Source: Blastomonas sp. (GTDB lineage: Bacteria > Pseudomonadota > Alphaproteobacteria > Sphingomonadales > Sphingomonadaceae). From it: DNA of 44,166 nucleotides. The translations under genes and the position numbers were made by a program. Where the stretch lies: NCBI RefSeq assembly GCF_030373265.1, contig NZ_JAUCZC010000029.1, positions 1-44,166 of the forward strand. The letters are read 5' to 3'. Position 1 is the first letter of the stretch. The number at the start of each line of letters is the position of its first letter. Positions 24,977 to 34,224 of the stretch are shown piece by piece. The notes beneath the pieces were generated by a model, which saw nothing but the letters and a program-made list of their open reading frames with translations, was not told the origin of the DNA and did not search any database.

Positions 24977-25816
24977 ATGATGCTAATGCCTGAAATCCAC
25001 GACTTGGTACAACGATTGAACAGGGTTCCGATTTTGGCTGACAGTGAAACCACCAGTCCCACCAAGCGCATCCGCGTTCCAAAGACATCGGAAATTGTGG
25101 CAGATCATTTTCGCGGCCAGATCGTGCGCGGGGAACTCAAGGAGGGTGATTTCCTCCCGCCCGAAGGCCAGCTGATGACCACCTTGGGCATCTCGCGCCC
25201 CACCTTGCGTGAAGCGTTCCGCATATTGGAAGCTGAAAGCCTGATCAGCGTTGTGCGCGGGTCGCGCACCGGTGCGCGCGTGCACCAGCCCTCGACTGAA
25301 CTCGTGTCGCGCTATGCCGGCTATGTGCTGCAGTCCATGGGTACGACCATCGCCGACCTGTACCAGGCCCGCCTCGCCATCGAGCCGCAGGTTGTCCGCT
25401 GGCTTGCGGCAAAACCCGAGCGACGTGCGATCAAGCGGCTGCGCGATGAGATCGAGCGGCTGCGCGTTCTCCTGCTGGCTGACCGGTTCGATGCGTTCAT
25501 TGATGCGGTGTCGGAATTTCACGGCGCCCTGGTTGAGGTCTCTGGCACGCAGACCCTCATGTTCATGAACCAGTTGCTGCTTAATCTGATGTCGAGGCAT
25601 CAAAGCGATTACAAGCGTCGTCATCCGTTGGACTATGAAGAACAAAAAAAGAGTTTGCATGCTGGTTTGCGATCCTATGAAAAACTCATCGATCTGATCG
25701 AGGCGGGCGAAGTTGATGGCGCGGTCAAGCATTGGAGGCTGCATCTGACCAATGCCAACGAAACATGGGCGGAAGATGCCGAGGGCGCTCGTATCGTCGA
25801 CTCGCTGGGTCAATGA
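24977..25816 (+). CDS. GntR-family (FadR/FCD subgroup) transcriptional regulator
   Basis: The 279-residue product has an N-terminal winged helix (IVADHFRGQIVRGELKEGDF, LPPEGQLMTTLGISRPTLRE, AFRILEAESLISVVRGSRTG). A helical FCD ligand domain with repeated His and Asp residues (EFHGALVEVSGTQ, HWRLHLTNA) follows. FCD regulators of this class sense small carboxylates or acyl-CoAs. Several ATG codons cluster at the 5' end, so the exact start is uncertain. It sits inside the SDR-ligase operon and its stop overlaps the ligase start (ATGA). It is the leading candidate to bind the shared GT-N3-AC dyads. Confidence 0.9.
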   Translation: MMLMPEIHDLVQRLNRVPILADSETTSPTKRIRVPKTSEIVADHFRGQIVRGELKEGDFLPPEGQLMTTLGISRPTLREAFRILEAESLISVVRGSRTGARVHQPSTELVSRYAGYVLQSMGTTIADLYQARLAIEPQVVRWLAAKPERRAIKRLRDEIERLRVLLLADRFDAFIDAVSEFHGALVEVSGTQTLMFMNQLLLNLMSRHQSDYKRRHPLDYEEQKKSLHAGLRSYEKLIDLIEAGEVDGAVKHWRLHLTNANETWAEDAEGARIVDSLGQ

Positions 25817-27336
25817 CAGATGCAACTTCCGACACGTTGATCGAGGCCTTCATCGCGGCAGCGCAAATCAAGCCCGATGCGCGGTTTGTCGCGGTTTCCG
25901 ATGTGCGGGCGTCGAGCGATGCGCTAGCGGATATTGTTCTGGCGGGACGTCAGATGGGCACCCGGCTAATTGCAATGGGCATTGCGCCGGGCGATGTTAT
26001 CGGGATCATGCTACCCAACTGGCGCGAGTGGCTGGTGGCATGTGTCGCGGCCCAGCAGGCAGGCGCGGTAATGTTGCCGATCGTTACCATATATGGCGCA
26101 GCCGAACTGGGTTTCATTCTGAGGCAGTCGAGGGCAAAACTGCTTTTCACACCCGACCATTGGCGTGGTATCGACTATGCGAGGGTCGTTCGCGACTGCG
26201 GCACGCTGCCTGATCTTGCGCATCATATCATTACAGGCAGCACATTTGCAGCGCTCGAAGATGCAGGCCCTGTCGACGAGCCCGAAAAGCGATCAGCCGA
26301 TGATTTGGCCATGCTTGTCTATACCTCTGGCACCACTGCCGATCCCAAAGGTGTAATGCACTCCAGCCGTACCCTGCTGGCTGAACTTGCCGCGCAGAAG
26401 GAGAGCCGCACGGTTATCGCCGATGAAGTCGTCCTCACCCCTTGGCCGCCTGGGCATGTTGCCGGTGCGCTGTCGCTTTTGCGCTTCTTGGCTCAAGGGG
26501 TGCCGGTGGTAGCAATGGATCAGTGGAATGCGCAGGCAGCAGCTGAACTCATCTCTAACTACGATATTACATCATCGTCAGGGACACCGTTCCACCTTAA
26601 CGGACTGTTGGAAGCTGCGGATGTCGGGGAGCATGACCTGTCGTCGCTACGCAACTATATTGTGGGTGCGGCGCCCGTGCCGACGTCGCTGGTCGAGCGC
26701 TGCGTCGCGAAGGGGTTGGCGGTCTATCACTGCTATGGATCGAGCGAACATCCGACCGTTACGACCGGAACGGCAGACGATCCGCTCGACAAAAGGCTGA
26801 ATACCGAAGGCCGTGCCATGGCAGGAGCCGAAATGCGGTTCGTCGATGACGATGGAAACGACGTGCCGCCGCATTGCGAAGGCGAAATCGTTACCCGCGG
26901 CGCTGATCTGTTTATCGGCTATCTGGACCAGCGGCTCAACGACGCGGCGTTTTTGCCCGGCGGCTGGTATCGCACTGGAGACATCGGGCGACTTGATGAG
27001 GATGGCTATCTGCTGATCACCGATCGCAAAAAGGACATCATCATCAGGGGTGGGGAGAATATCTCGTCCAAGGAAGTCGAGAACATCTTGCTTACCCATC
27101 CTGCGATTGCGGATGTGGCGGTCGTTGCTGCGCCCGATGCGCGAATGGGGGAGATTGTCTGCGCGTGCGTCGTGCTGGCTCCGGATACGGTCCTGACATT
27201 GGAGGACATCAAAGGCCATTTCGTCGCTGCCGCAATCGCCCGCCAGAAGACACCCGAACGCCTCAGCGTCATGGACGCCCTGCCGCGCAATGCATCGGGC
27301 AAGGTTCTCAAGCACCTATTGCGGACAACAATCTGA
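25813..27336 (+). CDS. Acyl-CoA synthetase / AMP-forming ligase
   Basis: The start MTDATSDTLIEAFIAAAQ (25813) overlaps the regulator stop by four bases; the longer frame from 25732 lies inside the regulator gene. The 507-residue product has the P-loop VYTSGTTADPKGVMHS, YHCYGSSEHPTVTTG, YRTGDIGRLDEDGYL, the hinge DRKKDIIIRGGEN and catalytic Lys in LPRNASGKVLK. All residues needed for adenylation and thioesterification are present. It should activate a carboxylic acid of the pathway; the substrate is not readable. Confidence 0.92.
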   Translation: MTDATSDTLIEAFIAAAQIKPDARFVAVSDVRASSDALADIVLAGRQMGTRLIAMGIAPGDVIGIMLPNWREWLVACVAAQQAGAVMLPIVTIYGAAELGFILRQSRAKLLFTPDHWRGIDYARVVRDCGTLPDLAHHIITGSTFAALEDAGPVDEPEKRSADDLAMLVYTSGTTADPKGVMHSSRTLLAELAAQKESRTVIADEVVLTPWPPGHVAGALSLLRFLAQGVPVVAMDQWNAQAAAELISNYDITSSSGTPFHLNGLLEAADVGEHDLSSLRNYIVGAAPVPTSLVERCVAKGLAVYHCYGSSEHPTVTTGTADDPLDKRLNTEGRAMAGAEMRFVDDDGNDVPPHCEGEIVTRGADLFIGYLDQRLNDAAFLPGGWYRTGDIGRLDEDGYLLITDRKKDIIIRGGENISSKEVENILLTHPAIADVAVVAAPDARMGEIVCACVVLAPDTVLTLEDIKGHFVAAAIARQKTPERLSVMDALPRNASGKVLKHLLRTTI

Positions 27337-27350
27337 TTGAGCCGAGTTTA

Positions 27351-27366
27351 ACCTATTGCACTAGGT
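27351..27366 (+). promoter_or_regulatory. Operator-like dyad ahead of the second SDR
   Basis: ACCTATTGCACTAGGT has perfect ACCTA/TAGGT arms with a six-base spacer. The same arms and spacing occur at 38786, and the ACCTA half matches the shared operator. It lies in the 54-bp gap between the ligase and the SDR at 27391, so an internal promoter may be controlled here. Confidence 0.45.
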
Positions 27367-27390
27367 GACATATGTGGGCACTGTCGGGAT

Positions 27391-28155
27391 ATGGGAGAGC
27401 TTGCAGGAAAGACTGCGCTGGTTACGGGCGGTGCGCGCGGCATAGGTGCCGCGGTGTCGCGTCGTCTGGGGGCAGCCGGCGTTCGGGTCGCGATAAATTA
27501 TGCCAGCCGCGCCGACGCAGCAGAGGCGTTAGTCGCGCAGATCGTTGCGGAGGGCGGCGCAGCATTCGCCGTTCAGGGAGATGTTTCATCGCTGGACGCC
27601 ATCGCAGCGACGTTTTCGCGATGCGATCACGTTTTCGGCGACGGCCCCAATCTTGATATCCTTGTCAATAATGCCGGTGTGGGCAGCGATGGCGGCGATG
27701 TCAGCCTGAAAAGCGGCTCCGAAGCAGTATTCGACCGGATGATGGCGGTGAACGTCAAGGCACCCCATTTCGTGACCCAGGCTGCACTGCCCCGGTTGCG
27801 CAACGGAGGGCGGATCGTCAATATCGGGTCGGTTTCGGGCAAGGTCGGTCAGCCGTTTGCGGCCGGCTATGCGATGGGTAAGCGAGCCCTGCAGAGCCTT
27901 ACGTTTTCGACGGCGCTTGAAGTCGCCAAGCGCCAGATTACCTGCAACTTGATTGCGCCCGGAGCAGTGGCGACCGACTTCATCGCGGCATTGCGCGCAA
28001 AGCCGGGTTGGGATGAAGCAACTTCGCGGCATACGCCGATGGGGCGGCTGGGTACGCCCGAAGATATTGCAGGCGCGGTCATGATGCTTCTCAGCGATGA
28101 TGCAGGCTGGGTCACCGGCCAGATTATCGAAGCCAGTGGCGGCTTGTCGCTCTGA
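27391..28155 (+). CDS. SDR-family 3-oxoacyl reductase / hydroxyacyl dehydrogenase
   Basis: This classical 254-residue SDR has the cofactor loop TGGARGIG (12-19), NNAG, Ser146/Ser148 and the catalytic Tyr159-x3-Lys163 (YAMGK). The C-terminus ITGQ-like strand (WVTGQIIEASGG) is intact. FabG-like sequence suggests reversible oxidation of a 3-hydroxy group, either on an acyl-CoA or on a ring. It is coupled by TGATG to the next ligase gene. Confidence 0.9.
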   Translation: MGELAGKTALVTGGARGIGAAVSRRLGAAGVRVAINYASRADAAEALVAQIVAEGGAAFAVQGDVSSLDAIAATFSRCDHVFGDGPNLDILVNNAGVGSDGGDVSLKSGSEAVFDRMMAVNVKAPHFVTQAALPRLRNGGRIVNIGSVSGKVGQPFAAGYAMGKRALQSLTFSTALEVAKRQITCNLIAPGAVATDFIAALRAKPGWDEATSRHTPMGRLGTPEDIAGAVMMLLSDDAGWVTGQIIEASGGLSL

Positions 28156-29657
28156 TGTCGCAGATCACCCAAAAGCTCCGCGCGATCATGGCGCTCGACC
28201 CGGACCGGGCGGAAATCGATTTCGACGGTCAGGAGTATAGCTGGGGGGACATTGCCCGCGTCGTGCACGCTGTCGAGGCTGGGCTTGATGCCATGGCGCT
28301 GCCTGCTGAAACGCGCGTTGGCGTCATGTTGCGCAACCGTCCGGGGCATGTCGCGGCGATGCTGGCAGTACTTGCGACAGATCGCTGCCTGGTCACGCTC
28401 AACCCCGCTTTGCCCGATACCAGGCTGGTTGCCGATATTGCCGGGCTGAACCTGGCGGCGATCATCGCCGATGCTGATGACCTGGTCCGCGATGGCATCG
28501 CAGCACAGCTTGCGAATGAGGGCATGGGGGTGATTGCAATTGGTTCGGCGCTGGATCTTGTAGCGGTGCAGAGCCTGCCGACGGCGGACCTCTCACCGAC
28601 GACAGCTCCGGGCGTTGCCATCGAGATGCTGACCAGTGGAACGACCGGTACGCCCAAGCGCGTCCCGCTGGCACGTAGCGCGTTCGATGCCAGCTTTGCC
28701 GCATTCACGCGCTATGAACGTGGCCGCGAATTTGTGGACAAGCCTCAATTGCGCTCAGGGGTCACCATTGTCGTCAATCCGCTGACGCATATTGGCGGAA
28801 TTTATGGCTGTATCGGCGCCCTGATCGCGGGCCGCAAGATTGCCCTGCTCGAACGCTTTACGGTCGACAGCTGGGTGGCTGCCATCAAGCGCAACGAGGC
28901 AAGGGTGGCGCCTGCAGTGCCCTCGGCGCTCAAGATGATCCTTGAGGCCGATGTCCCGCGCGAAGACCTTTCAAGCCTGACCGCGCTGATCAGCGGCACC
29001 GCGCCTCTCGATCCCGATACTGTCGATGCCTTCTATGCGCGCTTTGGAATCCCGGTGCTTGCCAATTATGGCGCGACCGAGTTTGCCGGTGCAGTAGCGG
29101 GCTGGACCATTGATGATTTTCGCGCACATTGGAGCACGAAACGCGGTTCTGCAGGCCGAATCCATGCTGATATGGTGGCACGGATCGTCGATCCGGATAC
29201 CGGTGCGGTCCTGGAGCTCGGCGAACAGGGTGTGCTCGAATTGAAAGGCGCACAGCTCAACAACGCGTTGCAGTGGCTGCGCACAACCGACCGGGCGGTT
29301 CTGGACGAGGACAACTTCCTGTTCATCCGCGGGCGAGCGGACAACGCGATTGTGCGCGGCGGTTTCAAGGTACATCCCGATGAAGTCGTGGCAGCTCTGC
29401 ACCAGCATCCGTGCATTCGCGAAGCTGCCGTGGTGGGCGTCGCCGACGCGCGGCTGGGCGAGGTTCCGGCGGCCGCCATCATCCTCAAGGACGGATCCTC
29501 GCCACCAGCACAAGAAGAGCTCAAGACATTCCTCAAGGGTCGGCTGATTGCCTATCAGGTGCCCGTACACTTCCGCTACGTCACAGACTTTCCGCGCACG
29601 CCATCGATGAAGCCATCGACACCGGGGCTGAAGGCACTGTTCAAGACGTCGTCATAA
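28155..29657 (+). CDS. Acyl-CoA synthetase-like AMP-forming ligase
   Basis: The 500-residue ANL protein has the P-loop MLTSGTTGTPKRVPLAR, ANYGATEFAGAV, a diverged WLRTTDRAVLDEDN segment in place of YxTGD, the hinge GRADNAIVRGGFKV, and a C-terminal PRTPSMKPS segment that supplies a Lys near the expected catalytic position. The TGD aspartate that binds the ribose hydroxyls is preserved only as TTD. It is probably an active ligase with altered specificity. It starts at the TGATG junction with the SDR. Confidence 0.88.
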   Translation: MSQITQKLRAIMALDPDRAEIDFDGQEYSWGDIARVVHAVEAGLDAMALPAETRVGVMLRNRPGHVAAMLAVLATDRCLVTLNPALPDTRLVADIAGLNLAAIIADADDLVRDGIAAQLANEGMGVIAIGSALDLVAVQSLPTADLSPTTAPGVAIEMLTSGTTGTPKRVPLARSAFDASFAAFTRYERGREFVDKPQLRSGVTIVVNPLTHIGGIYGCIGALIAGRKIALLERFTVDSWVAAIKRNEARVAPAVPSALKMILEADVPREDLSSLTALISGTAPLDPDTVDAFYARFGIPVLANYGATEFAGAVAGWTIDDFRAHWSTKRGSAGRIHADMVARIVDPDTGAVLELGEQGVLELKGAQLNNALQWLRTTDRAVLDEDNFLFIRGRADNAIVRGGFKVHPDEVVAALHQHPCIREAAVVGVADARLGEVPAAAIILKDGSSPPAQEELKTFLKGRLIAYQVPVHFRYVTDFPRTPSMKPSTPGLKALFKTSS

Positions 29658-29692
29658 GTTTTTGTCCCAGGATCTGACTAGGAGAGTAACCC

Positions 29693-30478
29693 ATGCAGTT
29701 CGATAGCAATACCGCAGCTGTGGTGACAGGCGGCGCGTCGGGACTTGGGCGCGCCACCGCCGAAGCACTGGCGGCAGCAGGTATCAAAGTCGCCATCTTC
29801 GACATGAATGCAGAGCATGGCGAGCAGGTGGCAAGCGACATCGGCGGGCTGTTCTGCAAGGTCGATATCACCAGCGAAGACAGCGTGCTTTCCGGTTTCG
29901 AACAAGCTCGTGCGGCTCATGGTCAGGAGCGTATTCTGGTGCATTGCGCGCAGACTTCGCGCGGTGGCCAGAAAACGGTGGGTCGCAATCGCGAGACTGG
30001 CGGCTTCAAGCGATACTCAACCGAAGACTATGAATATTCCATCCTCGGCATCCTCGTCGCCAGCTACCGTCTGGCCTCGTTGTCGGCGCTGGGCATGGCG
30101 GCGCTCGACCCGCTCGAGGATGGCGAACGCGGCGTGATCACGCTGACCGCCTCGGCAGCGGCGCAGGACGCGCAGATGGGGCAGATCGGCTATGGGTCGG
30201 GCAAGGCCGGGGTCAACGGGCTGGTGCTGCCGATGGCGCGCGATCTGATGGACCTGGGCATCCGGGTCAATTCGATCATGCCCGGCATTTTTGCCACTCC
30301 GCCGATGCTGGGCGTGCCACCCAAGGTGCTCGAAGGTCTGGCGGCGTCTGTGCCTTTCCCCAAGCGGCTCGGAAAGCCAGAGGAGTTCGGTTCTCTGGTG
30401 ATGGAACTGGTGCGCAACAGCTATTTCAACGGGCAGAATTTGCGTCTTGACGGTGCTATCCGGATGCCGCCGCGATGA
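29693..30478 (+). CDS. 3-hydroxyacyl-CoA dehydrogenase type-2-like SDR
   Basis: The 261-residue SDR has TGGASGLG (12-19), Ser154, and Tyr167-x3-Lys171 (YGSGK). The C-terminal pattern GIRVNSIMPGIFATPPMLG, FPKRLGKPEEFG and NGQNLRLDGAIRMPPR is strongly reminiscent of the HSD17B10 (type 2 3-hydroxyacyl-CoA dehydrogenase) family, which ends LDGAIRM. It should oxidise a 3-hydroxyacyl-CoA with NAD. A GGAGAG ribosome binding site precedes the ATG. Its stop overlaps the next gene by four bases. Confidence 0.9.
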   Translation: MQFDSNTAAVVTGGASGLGRATAEALAAAGIKVAIFDMNAEHGEQVASDIGGLFCKVDITSEDSVLSGFEQARAAHGQERILVHCAQTSRGGQKTVGRNRETGGFKRYSTEDYEYSILGILVASYRLASLSALGMAALDPLEDGERGVITLTASAAAQDAQMGQIGYGSGKAGVNGLVLPMARDLMDLGIRVNSIMPGIFATPPMLGVPPKVLEGLAASVPFPKRLGKPEEFGSLVMELVRNSYFNGQNLRLDGAIRMPPR

Positions 30479-31488
30479 ACGCGCCGCCCCAGTTTCCGCT
30501 GGCACGTCGTCCAATTGGCCCTGCGCCGTTGCGCAGGCCGGGATCGGTCCGGCGCACATCGACCATCGATACGCATTGGCCGGATGGCCATGGTCAGCCG
30601 ATGATCATGCAGGGCCAGGCCCGCGATCTGCTGACCCCTTCCGATGGCGGCGCGCCGTTGGTGCTAGCCGAGGACTGCTATACAATACTGGCATCGCCAC
30701 GGCGCGAAATCCTTTCAATCGAGGTTTCGCCGGATCGCCCCGAAGCGCAACAGCTGATTGGCATCAGGGCGGGGAGCGACAGCCGCTCCGCGCTGATCCG
30801 CATCATGGCCGAGGAACGCCGCAAGGGCTCGCCGCTCTACCTGATCCTCGATGATTTTGCCGGTGCAAGTCTGGTCGCCGGCTGGGTCTGGTCGCGCTGG
30901 GTGGATGATTGGGCAGCGCTGATGCAGAAATCTGGAGCGCGGAGCAGTTCGGGTCGCCGAGCCAGTATGGAGAGCGTCTGTTCAGGCTTTGCGCCGGGGT
31001 CTTCGGCGTTGGCCAGCGCCGGTGGCAGTCGCACCGAGGATCAGAACTGCATGCCCGTGCCTACGCTGGTCCACCCCGAAGACCCAAACGGCTGGCACAG
31101 CATTGTGGTCCAGGAAGGCGTTGGTATGCGTCGCGCTCGGCGGATCGATGTCTGGCGCGACGGCGATGCCCTGGAGATTGACATTGGCTTTCAGGACAGC
31201 GGCACCGCGCCCAACAGTAAAGACAGAATCGCCATTCACGAATATCATGTTCGCGCGCGTGCCGAACAAGGCCGACTAACCGAGCTGGTGGTCGATCCAC
31301 GCATTTTGCCATTTCGCGAATGTCCTGGCGCGGTCGCGCATGCGCAGCGCATGCTGGGTGCCCCGTTGCACGAACTGCGCACGCAAGTGCTTGAGAATCT
31401 GCACGGAATCCTGGGGTGCACGCATCTTAATGATGTCCTGCGTTCAATGGCGGAAGTGCCACACATGGCGTCTGCCCTCCATGAATGA
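30475..31488 (+). CDS. DUF2889-family protein of unknown function
   Basis: This 337-residue protein has no recognised enzyme motif. The C-terminal 80 residues (VVDPRILPFRECPGA, MLGAPLHELR, LHGILGCTHLNDVLR) match the conserved end of DUF2889 proteins, with the C...GCTHL signature. The N-terminal segment with RRPGSVRRTSTID and DLLTP also fits. A low-complexity Ser/Arg/Gly-rich stretch (about 152-185) looks like a linker. It ends the SDR-ligase operon, coupled by ATGA to the dehydrogenase, and lies just upstream of the TonB receptor. Repeated placement of DUF2889 genes beside steroid or terpenoid catabolism would be worth checking. Confidence 0.75.
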   Translation: MNAPPQFPLARRPIGPAPLRRPGSVRRTSTIDTHWPDGHGQPMIMQGQARDLLTPSDGGAPLVLAEDCYTILASPRREILSIEVSPDRPEAQQLIGIRAGSDSRSALIRIMAEERRKGSPLYLILDDFAGASLVAGWVWSRWVDDWAALMQKSGARSSSGRRASMESVCSGFAPGSSALASAGGSRTEDQNCMPVPTLVHPEDPNGWHSIVVQEGVGMRRARRIDVWRDGDALEIDIGFQDSGTAPNSKDRIAIHEYHVRARAEQGRLTELVVDPRILPFRECPGAVAHAQRMLGAPLHELRTQVLENLHGILGCTHLNDVLRSMAEVPHMASALHE

Positions 31489-31545
31489 TGCATCGTTGCA
31501 ACAATTTGCAGCTAACTGCACGTCCGCAGTTGTCTTTCTTCGAAC

Positions 31546-31561
31546 ACCTAGTTATACAACT
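31546..31561 (+). promoter_or_regulatory. Shared 16-bp operator upstream of the TonB receptor gene
   Basis: ACCTAGTTATACAACT is identical over 16 bases to the copy at 16737. It lies 45 bp upstream of the receptor ATG at 31607. This links substrate uptake to the same control as the catabolic operons. Confidence 0.6.
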
Positions 31562-31606
31562 CATGCAGACCCCGGAGAGGGCGCATTTCGGAGGGAGAGG
31601 ATTAAC

Positions 31607-34120
31607 ATGGTTTCTCGCATTGTGTATCGCACGGTCTTTAGGCGCACTTTGTGCGGGGCCTCGACGTTGGCGTTGCTCACCAGCTTGTCATCACTTTCCC
31701 CCGCGATCGCGCAGGATGCAGCCGCCGGAGAAGCCGACACCCAGCCCAATAGCGGCCTTGCCGAAATCGTAGTTCAAGCGCGCAAGGTCGACGAAAATCT
31801 GCAGGACGTTCCTGTGGCGATTACTGCATTCACAGGTGGCGATCTCGTCGCCCAGAATGTGCAAAAGGTGCAGGATCTGGCAAATTTCACTCCTGGTCTC
31901 GCCATTCGCCCCGGCCAGTCAACGCCTTCGGCCATCACCATCACACTGCGCGGTCAGGTGCAGACCGACATTCTCGCGACGCTCGATCCATCCGTTGGCA
32001 CCTATGTCGACGGCGTCTACTGGGCGCGGGCTACCGGCCTGAATGGTGGTTTTCTGGACATTCGTTCGGTACAGATCCTCAAAGGTCCGCAAGGAACATT
32101 GTTTGGCCGGAACACCACCGGCGGCGCTCTGCTGATCAATTCCAACGATCCAGATCTCAATGACTTCAGCGGCAGCCTGGCCGCAACATATGGACGCTTC
32201 AACGAGCGCGAAGGCACTGCGGTGCTCAACGTACCGATCCTGGAAGATCGCATTGCCCTGCGTCTTGCGGGCCAGATCTCCAAGAGAGATGGCTACACCC
32301 GCAATGTTGTCCCTGCCACAGCTGTTTCGGCCATTGCTGCCAATAATACTGTCGTTCGCAAAGGGCCGTTTGCCGGGTCGCCGAATGGTCGGAAATTCGA
32401 CAACCGCGATCGTATGAACTTCCGTGGGAAGTTACTGGTCAAGCCGACCGATACCCTGAGCCTGCTTTTCTCAGGTGAATATTTCGACATGGATGAGCGT
32501 GCCCCGTCTCGCGAAATTCTTCTGGCACTGCCGACCTTCGCGGCCACTAATCCCAACTATGGCGTTGGTTCTACCGCGGCCCTGTTTGCCGGAATCTCGA
32601 GTGGTGGCCCGCCGCCAACGAGCGGTGCCAATGCTGCTGCTTCGACCACACTCGGCCGCAATGTGCTGAATGGCCAGGCGGCAAACCTGATCGCCAATCC
32701 GCGCACTACGTCCAACAATGAAATCCCCTATGTCGCCGCGCGGACCTACACGGCCAACTTCATCGGTACGTTGGAGACCGGCTGGGGCGAAATCAAGCTG
32801 CTCACCAACTGGCGTCGTGTCTCGTCCTTTGCCGGCGTAGATCTGGAAGGCTCCTCTTTCCCGATTCACTTCACCGAAGGGCAGCAGCGTCTGACGCAGA
32901 AGTCGGCGGAACTCCAGTTTGTTGGTACTGCATTTAATGATCGTGTCGATTTTGCCGTTGGCGCATTCGTATTCCAGGAGGACGGCTTCGATCAGTCGAT
33001 CTCGATTACGGTCCCTGCGCTCAATCCGGTCACATCGCAATTCTACGGGTTGGTCGACAACGACAGCATAGGCGTTTACGGCCAGGCCACTGTGCGGCTG
33101 ACCGACAGCTTGGCCTTTACGGGCGGATTGCGTTATTCGATCGACGACAAGGCACTGGAATCGCGCAGCAGTAACTTCAATCGGACGAGCGGCCTAACCA
33201 CTTGTGCATTGCTGATCGGCAGCGCGCCATTCAACGCTGGCGGCCAAGTCGGCGGACCGGCGCAATGCGCGTTCCGCCGCAAGGATGACTTTGCTGGGAT
33301 TTCATACACGGCGGGATTGGATTACCAGATCGCTGACGATATCCTTGTATATGCAAAGACCTCGCGGGGATTCCGCTCCGGCGGACAGAATCTGCGAGCA
33401 CCTAGTGCTGCCGCCTTTATCCCATTCGAGCCAGAGTTTGCCGACTCGCACGAAATTGGCCTCAAGAGCCAGTTTTTCGACAACCGTATCCGCTTCAACA
33501 TCGCGCTGTATGAAACCACCGTCAAGGACATCCAGCGCACCACCCTGATTTCAGTGCCCCCGATTCCGCCTTCAACTGTGCCGGGCGCCGCCACCATATT
33601 GGGCAATGCCGGCAAGTCGCGATTCCGCGGGCTGGAGGCGGAAATTCAGGCCGTGCTTTTCACCGGCTTCAGGGTCAGTGCATCCGGGGCGCTGGTCGAT
33701 CCTAAGTACATTCGGTTTACCGATCTGAGCGGCGACCGTTCGTTTGAACGCTTTACCGGCGTGGCCAAGGAACAGTTTGCCGTGGCTGCAGACTACTCGA
33801 CCGAAATCGGGTCCTCGTCCAAGGTCAATTTCCGCGTTGATTATGCTTGGCGTGGCGATGTGGCGACAGCGGAATATTTTTTCGCTCCCAACCCTAACAA
33901 TGCTGCGATTGTAGCTGCATCGACAGCGCAAAAGCTTGGGCTTCTCGGCGCGCGAGCCTCTCTGGAGATCGGCGACAATTACGAGATTGCAATCTTCGGC
34001 CGCAACATCACCAACGAACGCAAGTTCATCAATAATCTGGTGGTGGCACCGCTTGGGTATGTTTCTGGCGTCCGGAACGAACCTGCCACCTACGGGATCA
34101 CTGCATCAGTCAAGTTCTGA
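31607..34120 (+). CDS. TonB-dependent outer-membrane receptor
   Basis: The 837-residue product starts MVSRIVYRTVF at 31607 after a GAGGGAGAGG ribosome binding site. It has a signal peptide with predicted cleavage after AIA-35, a TonB-box-like EIVVQA (53-58), and a plug domain with VPVAITAFTGGDL, QILKGPQGTLFGRNTTGGAL and NSNDPD. A 22-strand-type barrel follows, ending in a terminal Phe (TASVKF). Sphingomonads carry many such receptors for hydrophobic carbon sources. The operator copy and the adjacent MFS permease suggest it imports the pathway substrate. A longer frame from 31340 overlaps the DUF2889 gene and is rejected. Confidence 0.95.
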   Translation: MVSRIVYRTVFRRTLCGASTLALLTSLSSLSPAIAQDAAAGEADTQPNSGLAEIVVQARKVDENLQDVPVAITAFTGGDLVAQNVQKVQDLANFTPGLAIRPGQSTPSAITITLRGQVQTDILATLDPSVGTYVDGVYWARATGLNGGFLDIRSVQILKGPQGTLFGRNTTGGALLINSNDPDLNDFSGSLAATYGRFNEREGTAVLNVPILEDRIALRLAGQISKRDGYTRNVVPATAVSAIAANNTVVRKGPFAGSPNGRKFDNRDRMNFRGKLLVKPTDTLSLLFSGEYFDMDERAPSREILLALPTFAATNPNYGVGSTAALFAGISSGGPPPTSGANAAASTTLGRNVLNGQAANLIANPRTTSNNEIPYVAARTYTANFIGTLETGWGEIKLLTNWRRVSSFAGVDLEGSSFPIHFTEGQQRLTQKSAELQFVGTAFNDRVDFAVGAFVFQEDGFDQSISITVPALNPVTSQFYGLVDNDSIGVYGQATVRLTDSLAFTGGLRYSIDDKALESRSSNFNRTSGLTTCALLIGSAPFNAGGQVGGPAQCAFRRKDDFAGISYTAGLDYQIADDILVYAKTSRGFRSGGQNLRAPSAAAFIPFEPEFADSHEIGLKSQFFDNRIRFNIALYETTVKDIQRTTLISVPPIPPSTVPGAATILGNAGKSRFRGLEAEIQAVLFTGFRVSASGALVDPKYIRFTDLSGDRSFERFTGVAKEQFAVAADYSTEIGSSSKVNFRVDYAWRGDVATAEYFFAPNPNNAAIVAASTAQKLGLLGARASLEIGDNYEIAIFGRNITNERKFINNLVVAPLGYVSGVRNEPATYGITASVKF

Positions 34121-34176
34121 ACAGCAAACTGTTTTGACAATGATCGGATTCATAGGGGGGTCTGATCATATTCTGA

Positions 34177-34207
34177 GGGGTGCGGGAAACCGCGCCCCTT
34201 TCTTTTT
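34177..34207 (+). terminator. Rho-independent terminator after the TonB receptor gene
   Basis: GGGGTGCGG (34177-34185), a GAAA loop and CCGCGCCCC (34190-34198) form a 9-bp stem with one G-U pair. The T-tract TTTCTTTTT follows. This is a textbook intrinsic terminator 57 bp after the receptor stop and just 18 bp before the MFS start. Confidence 0.9.
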
Positions 34208-34224
34208 GTAGACTGGATCGATGC

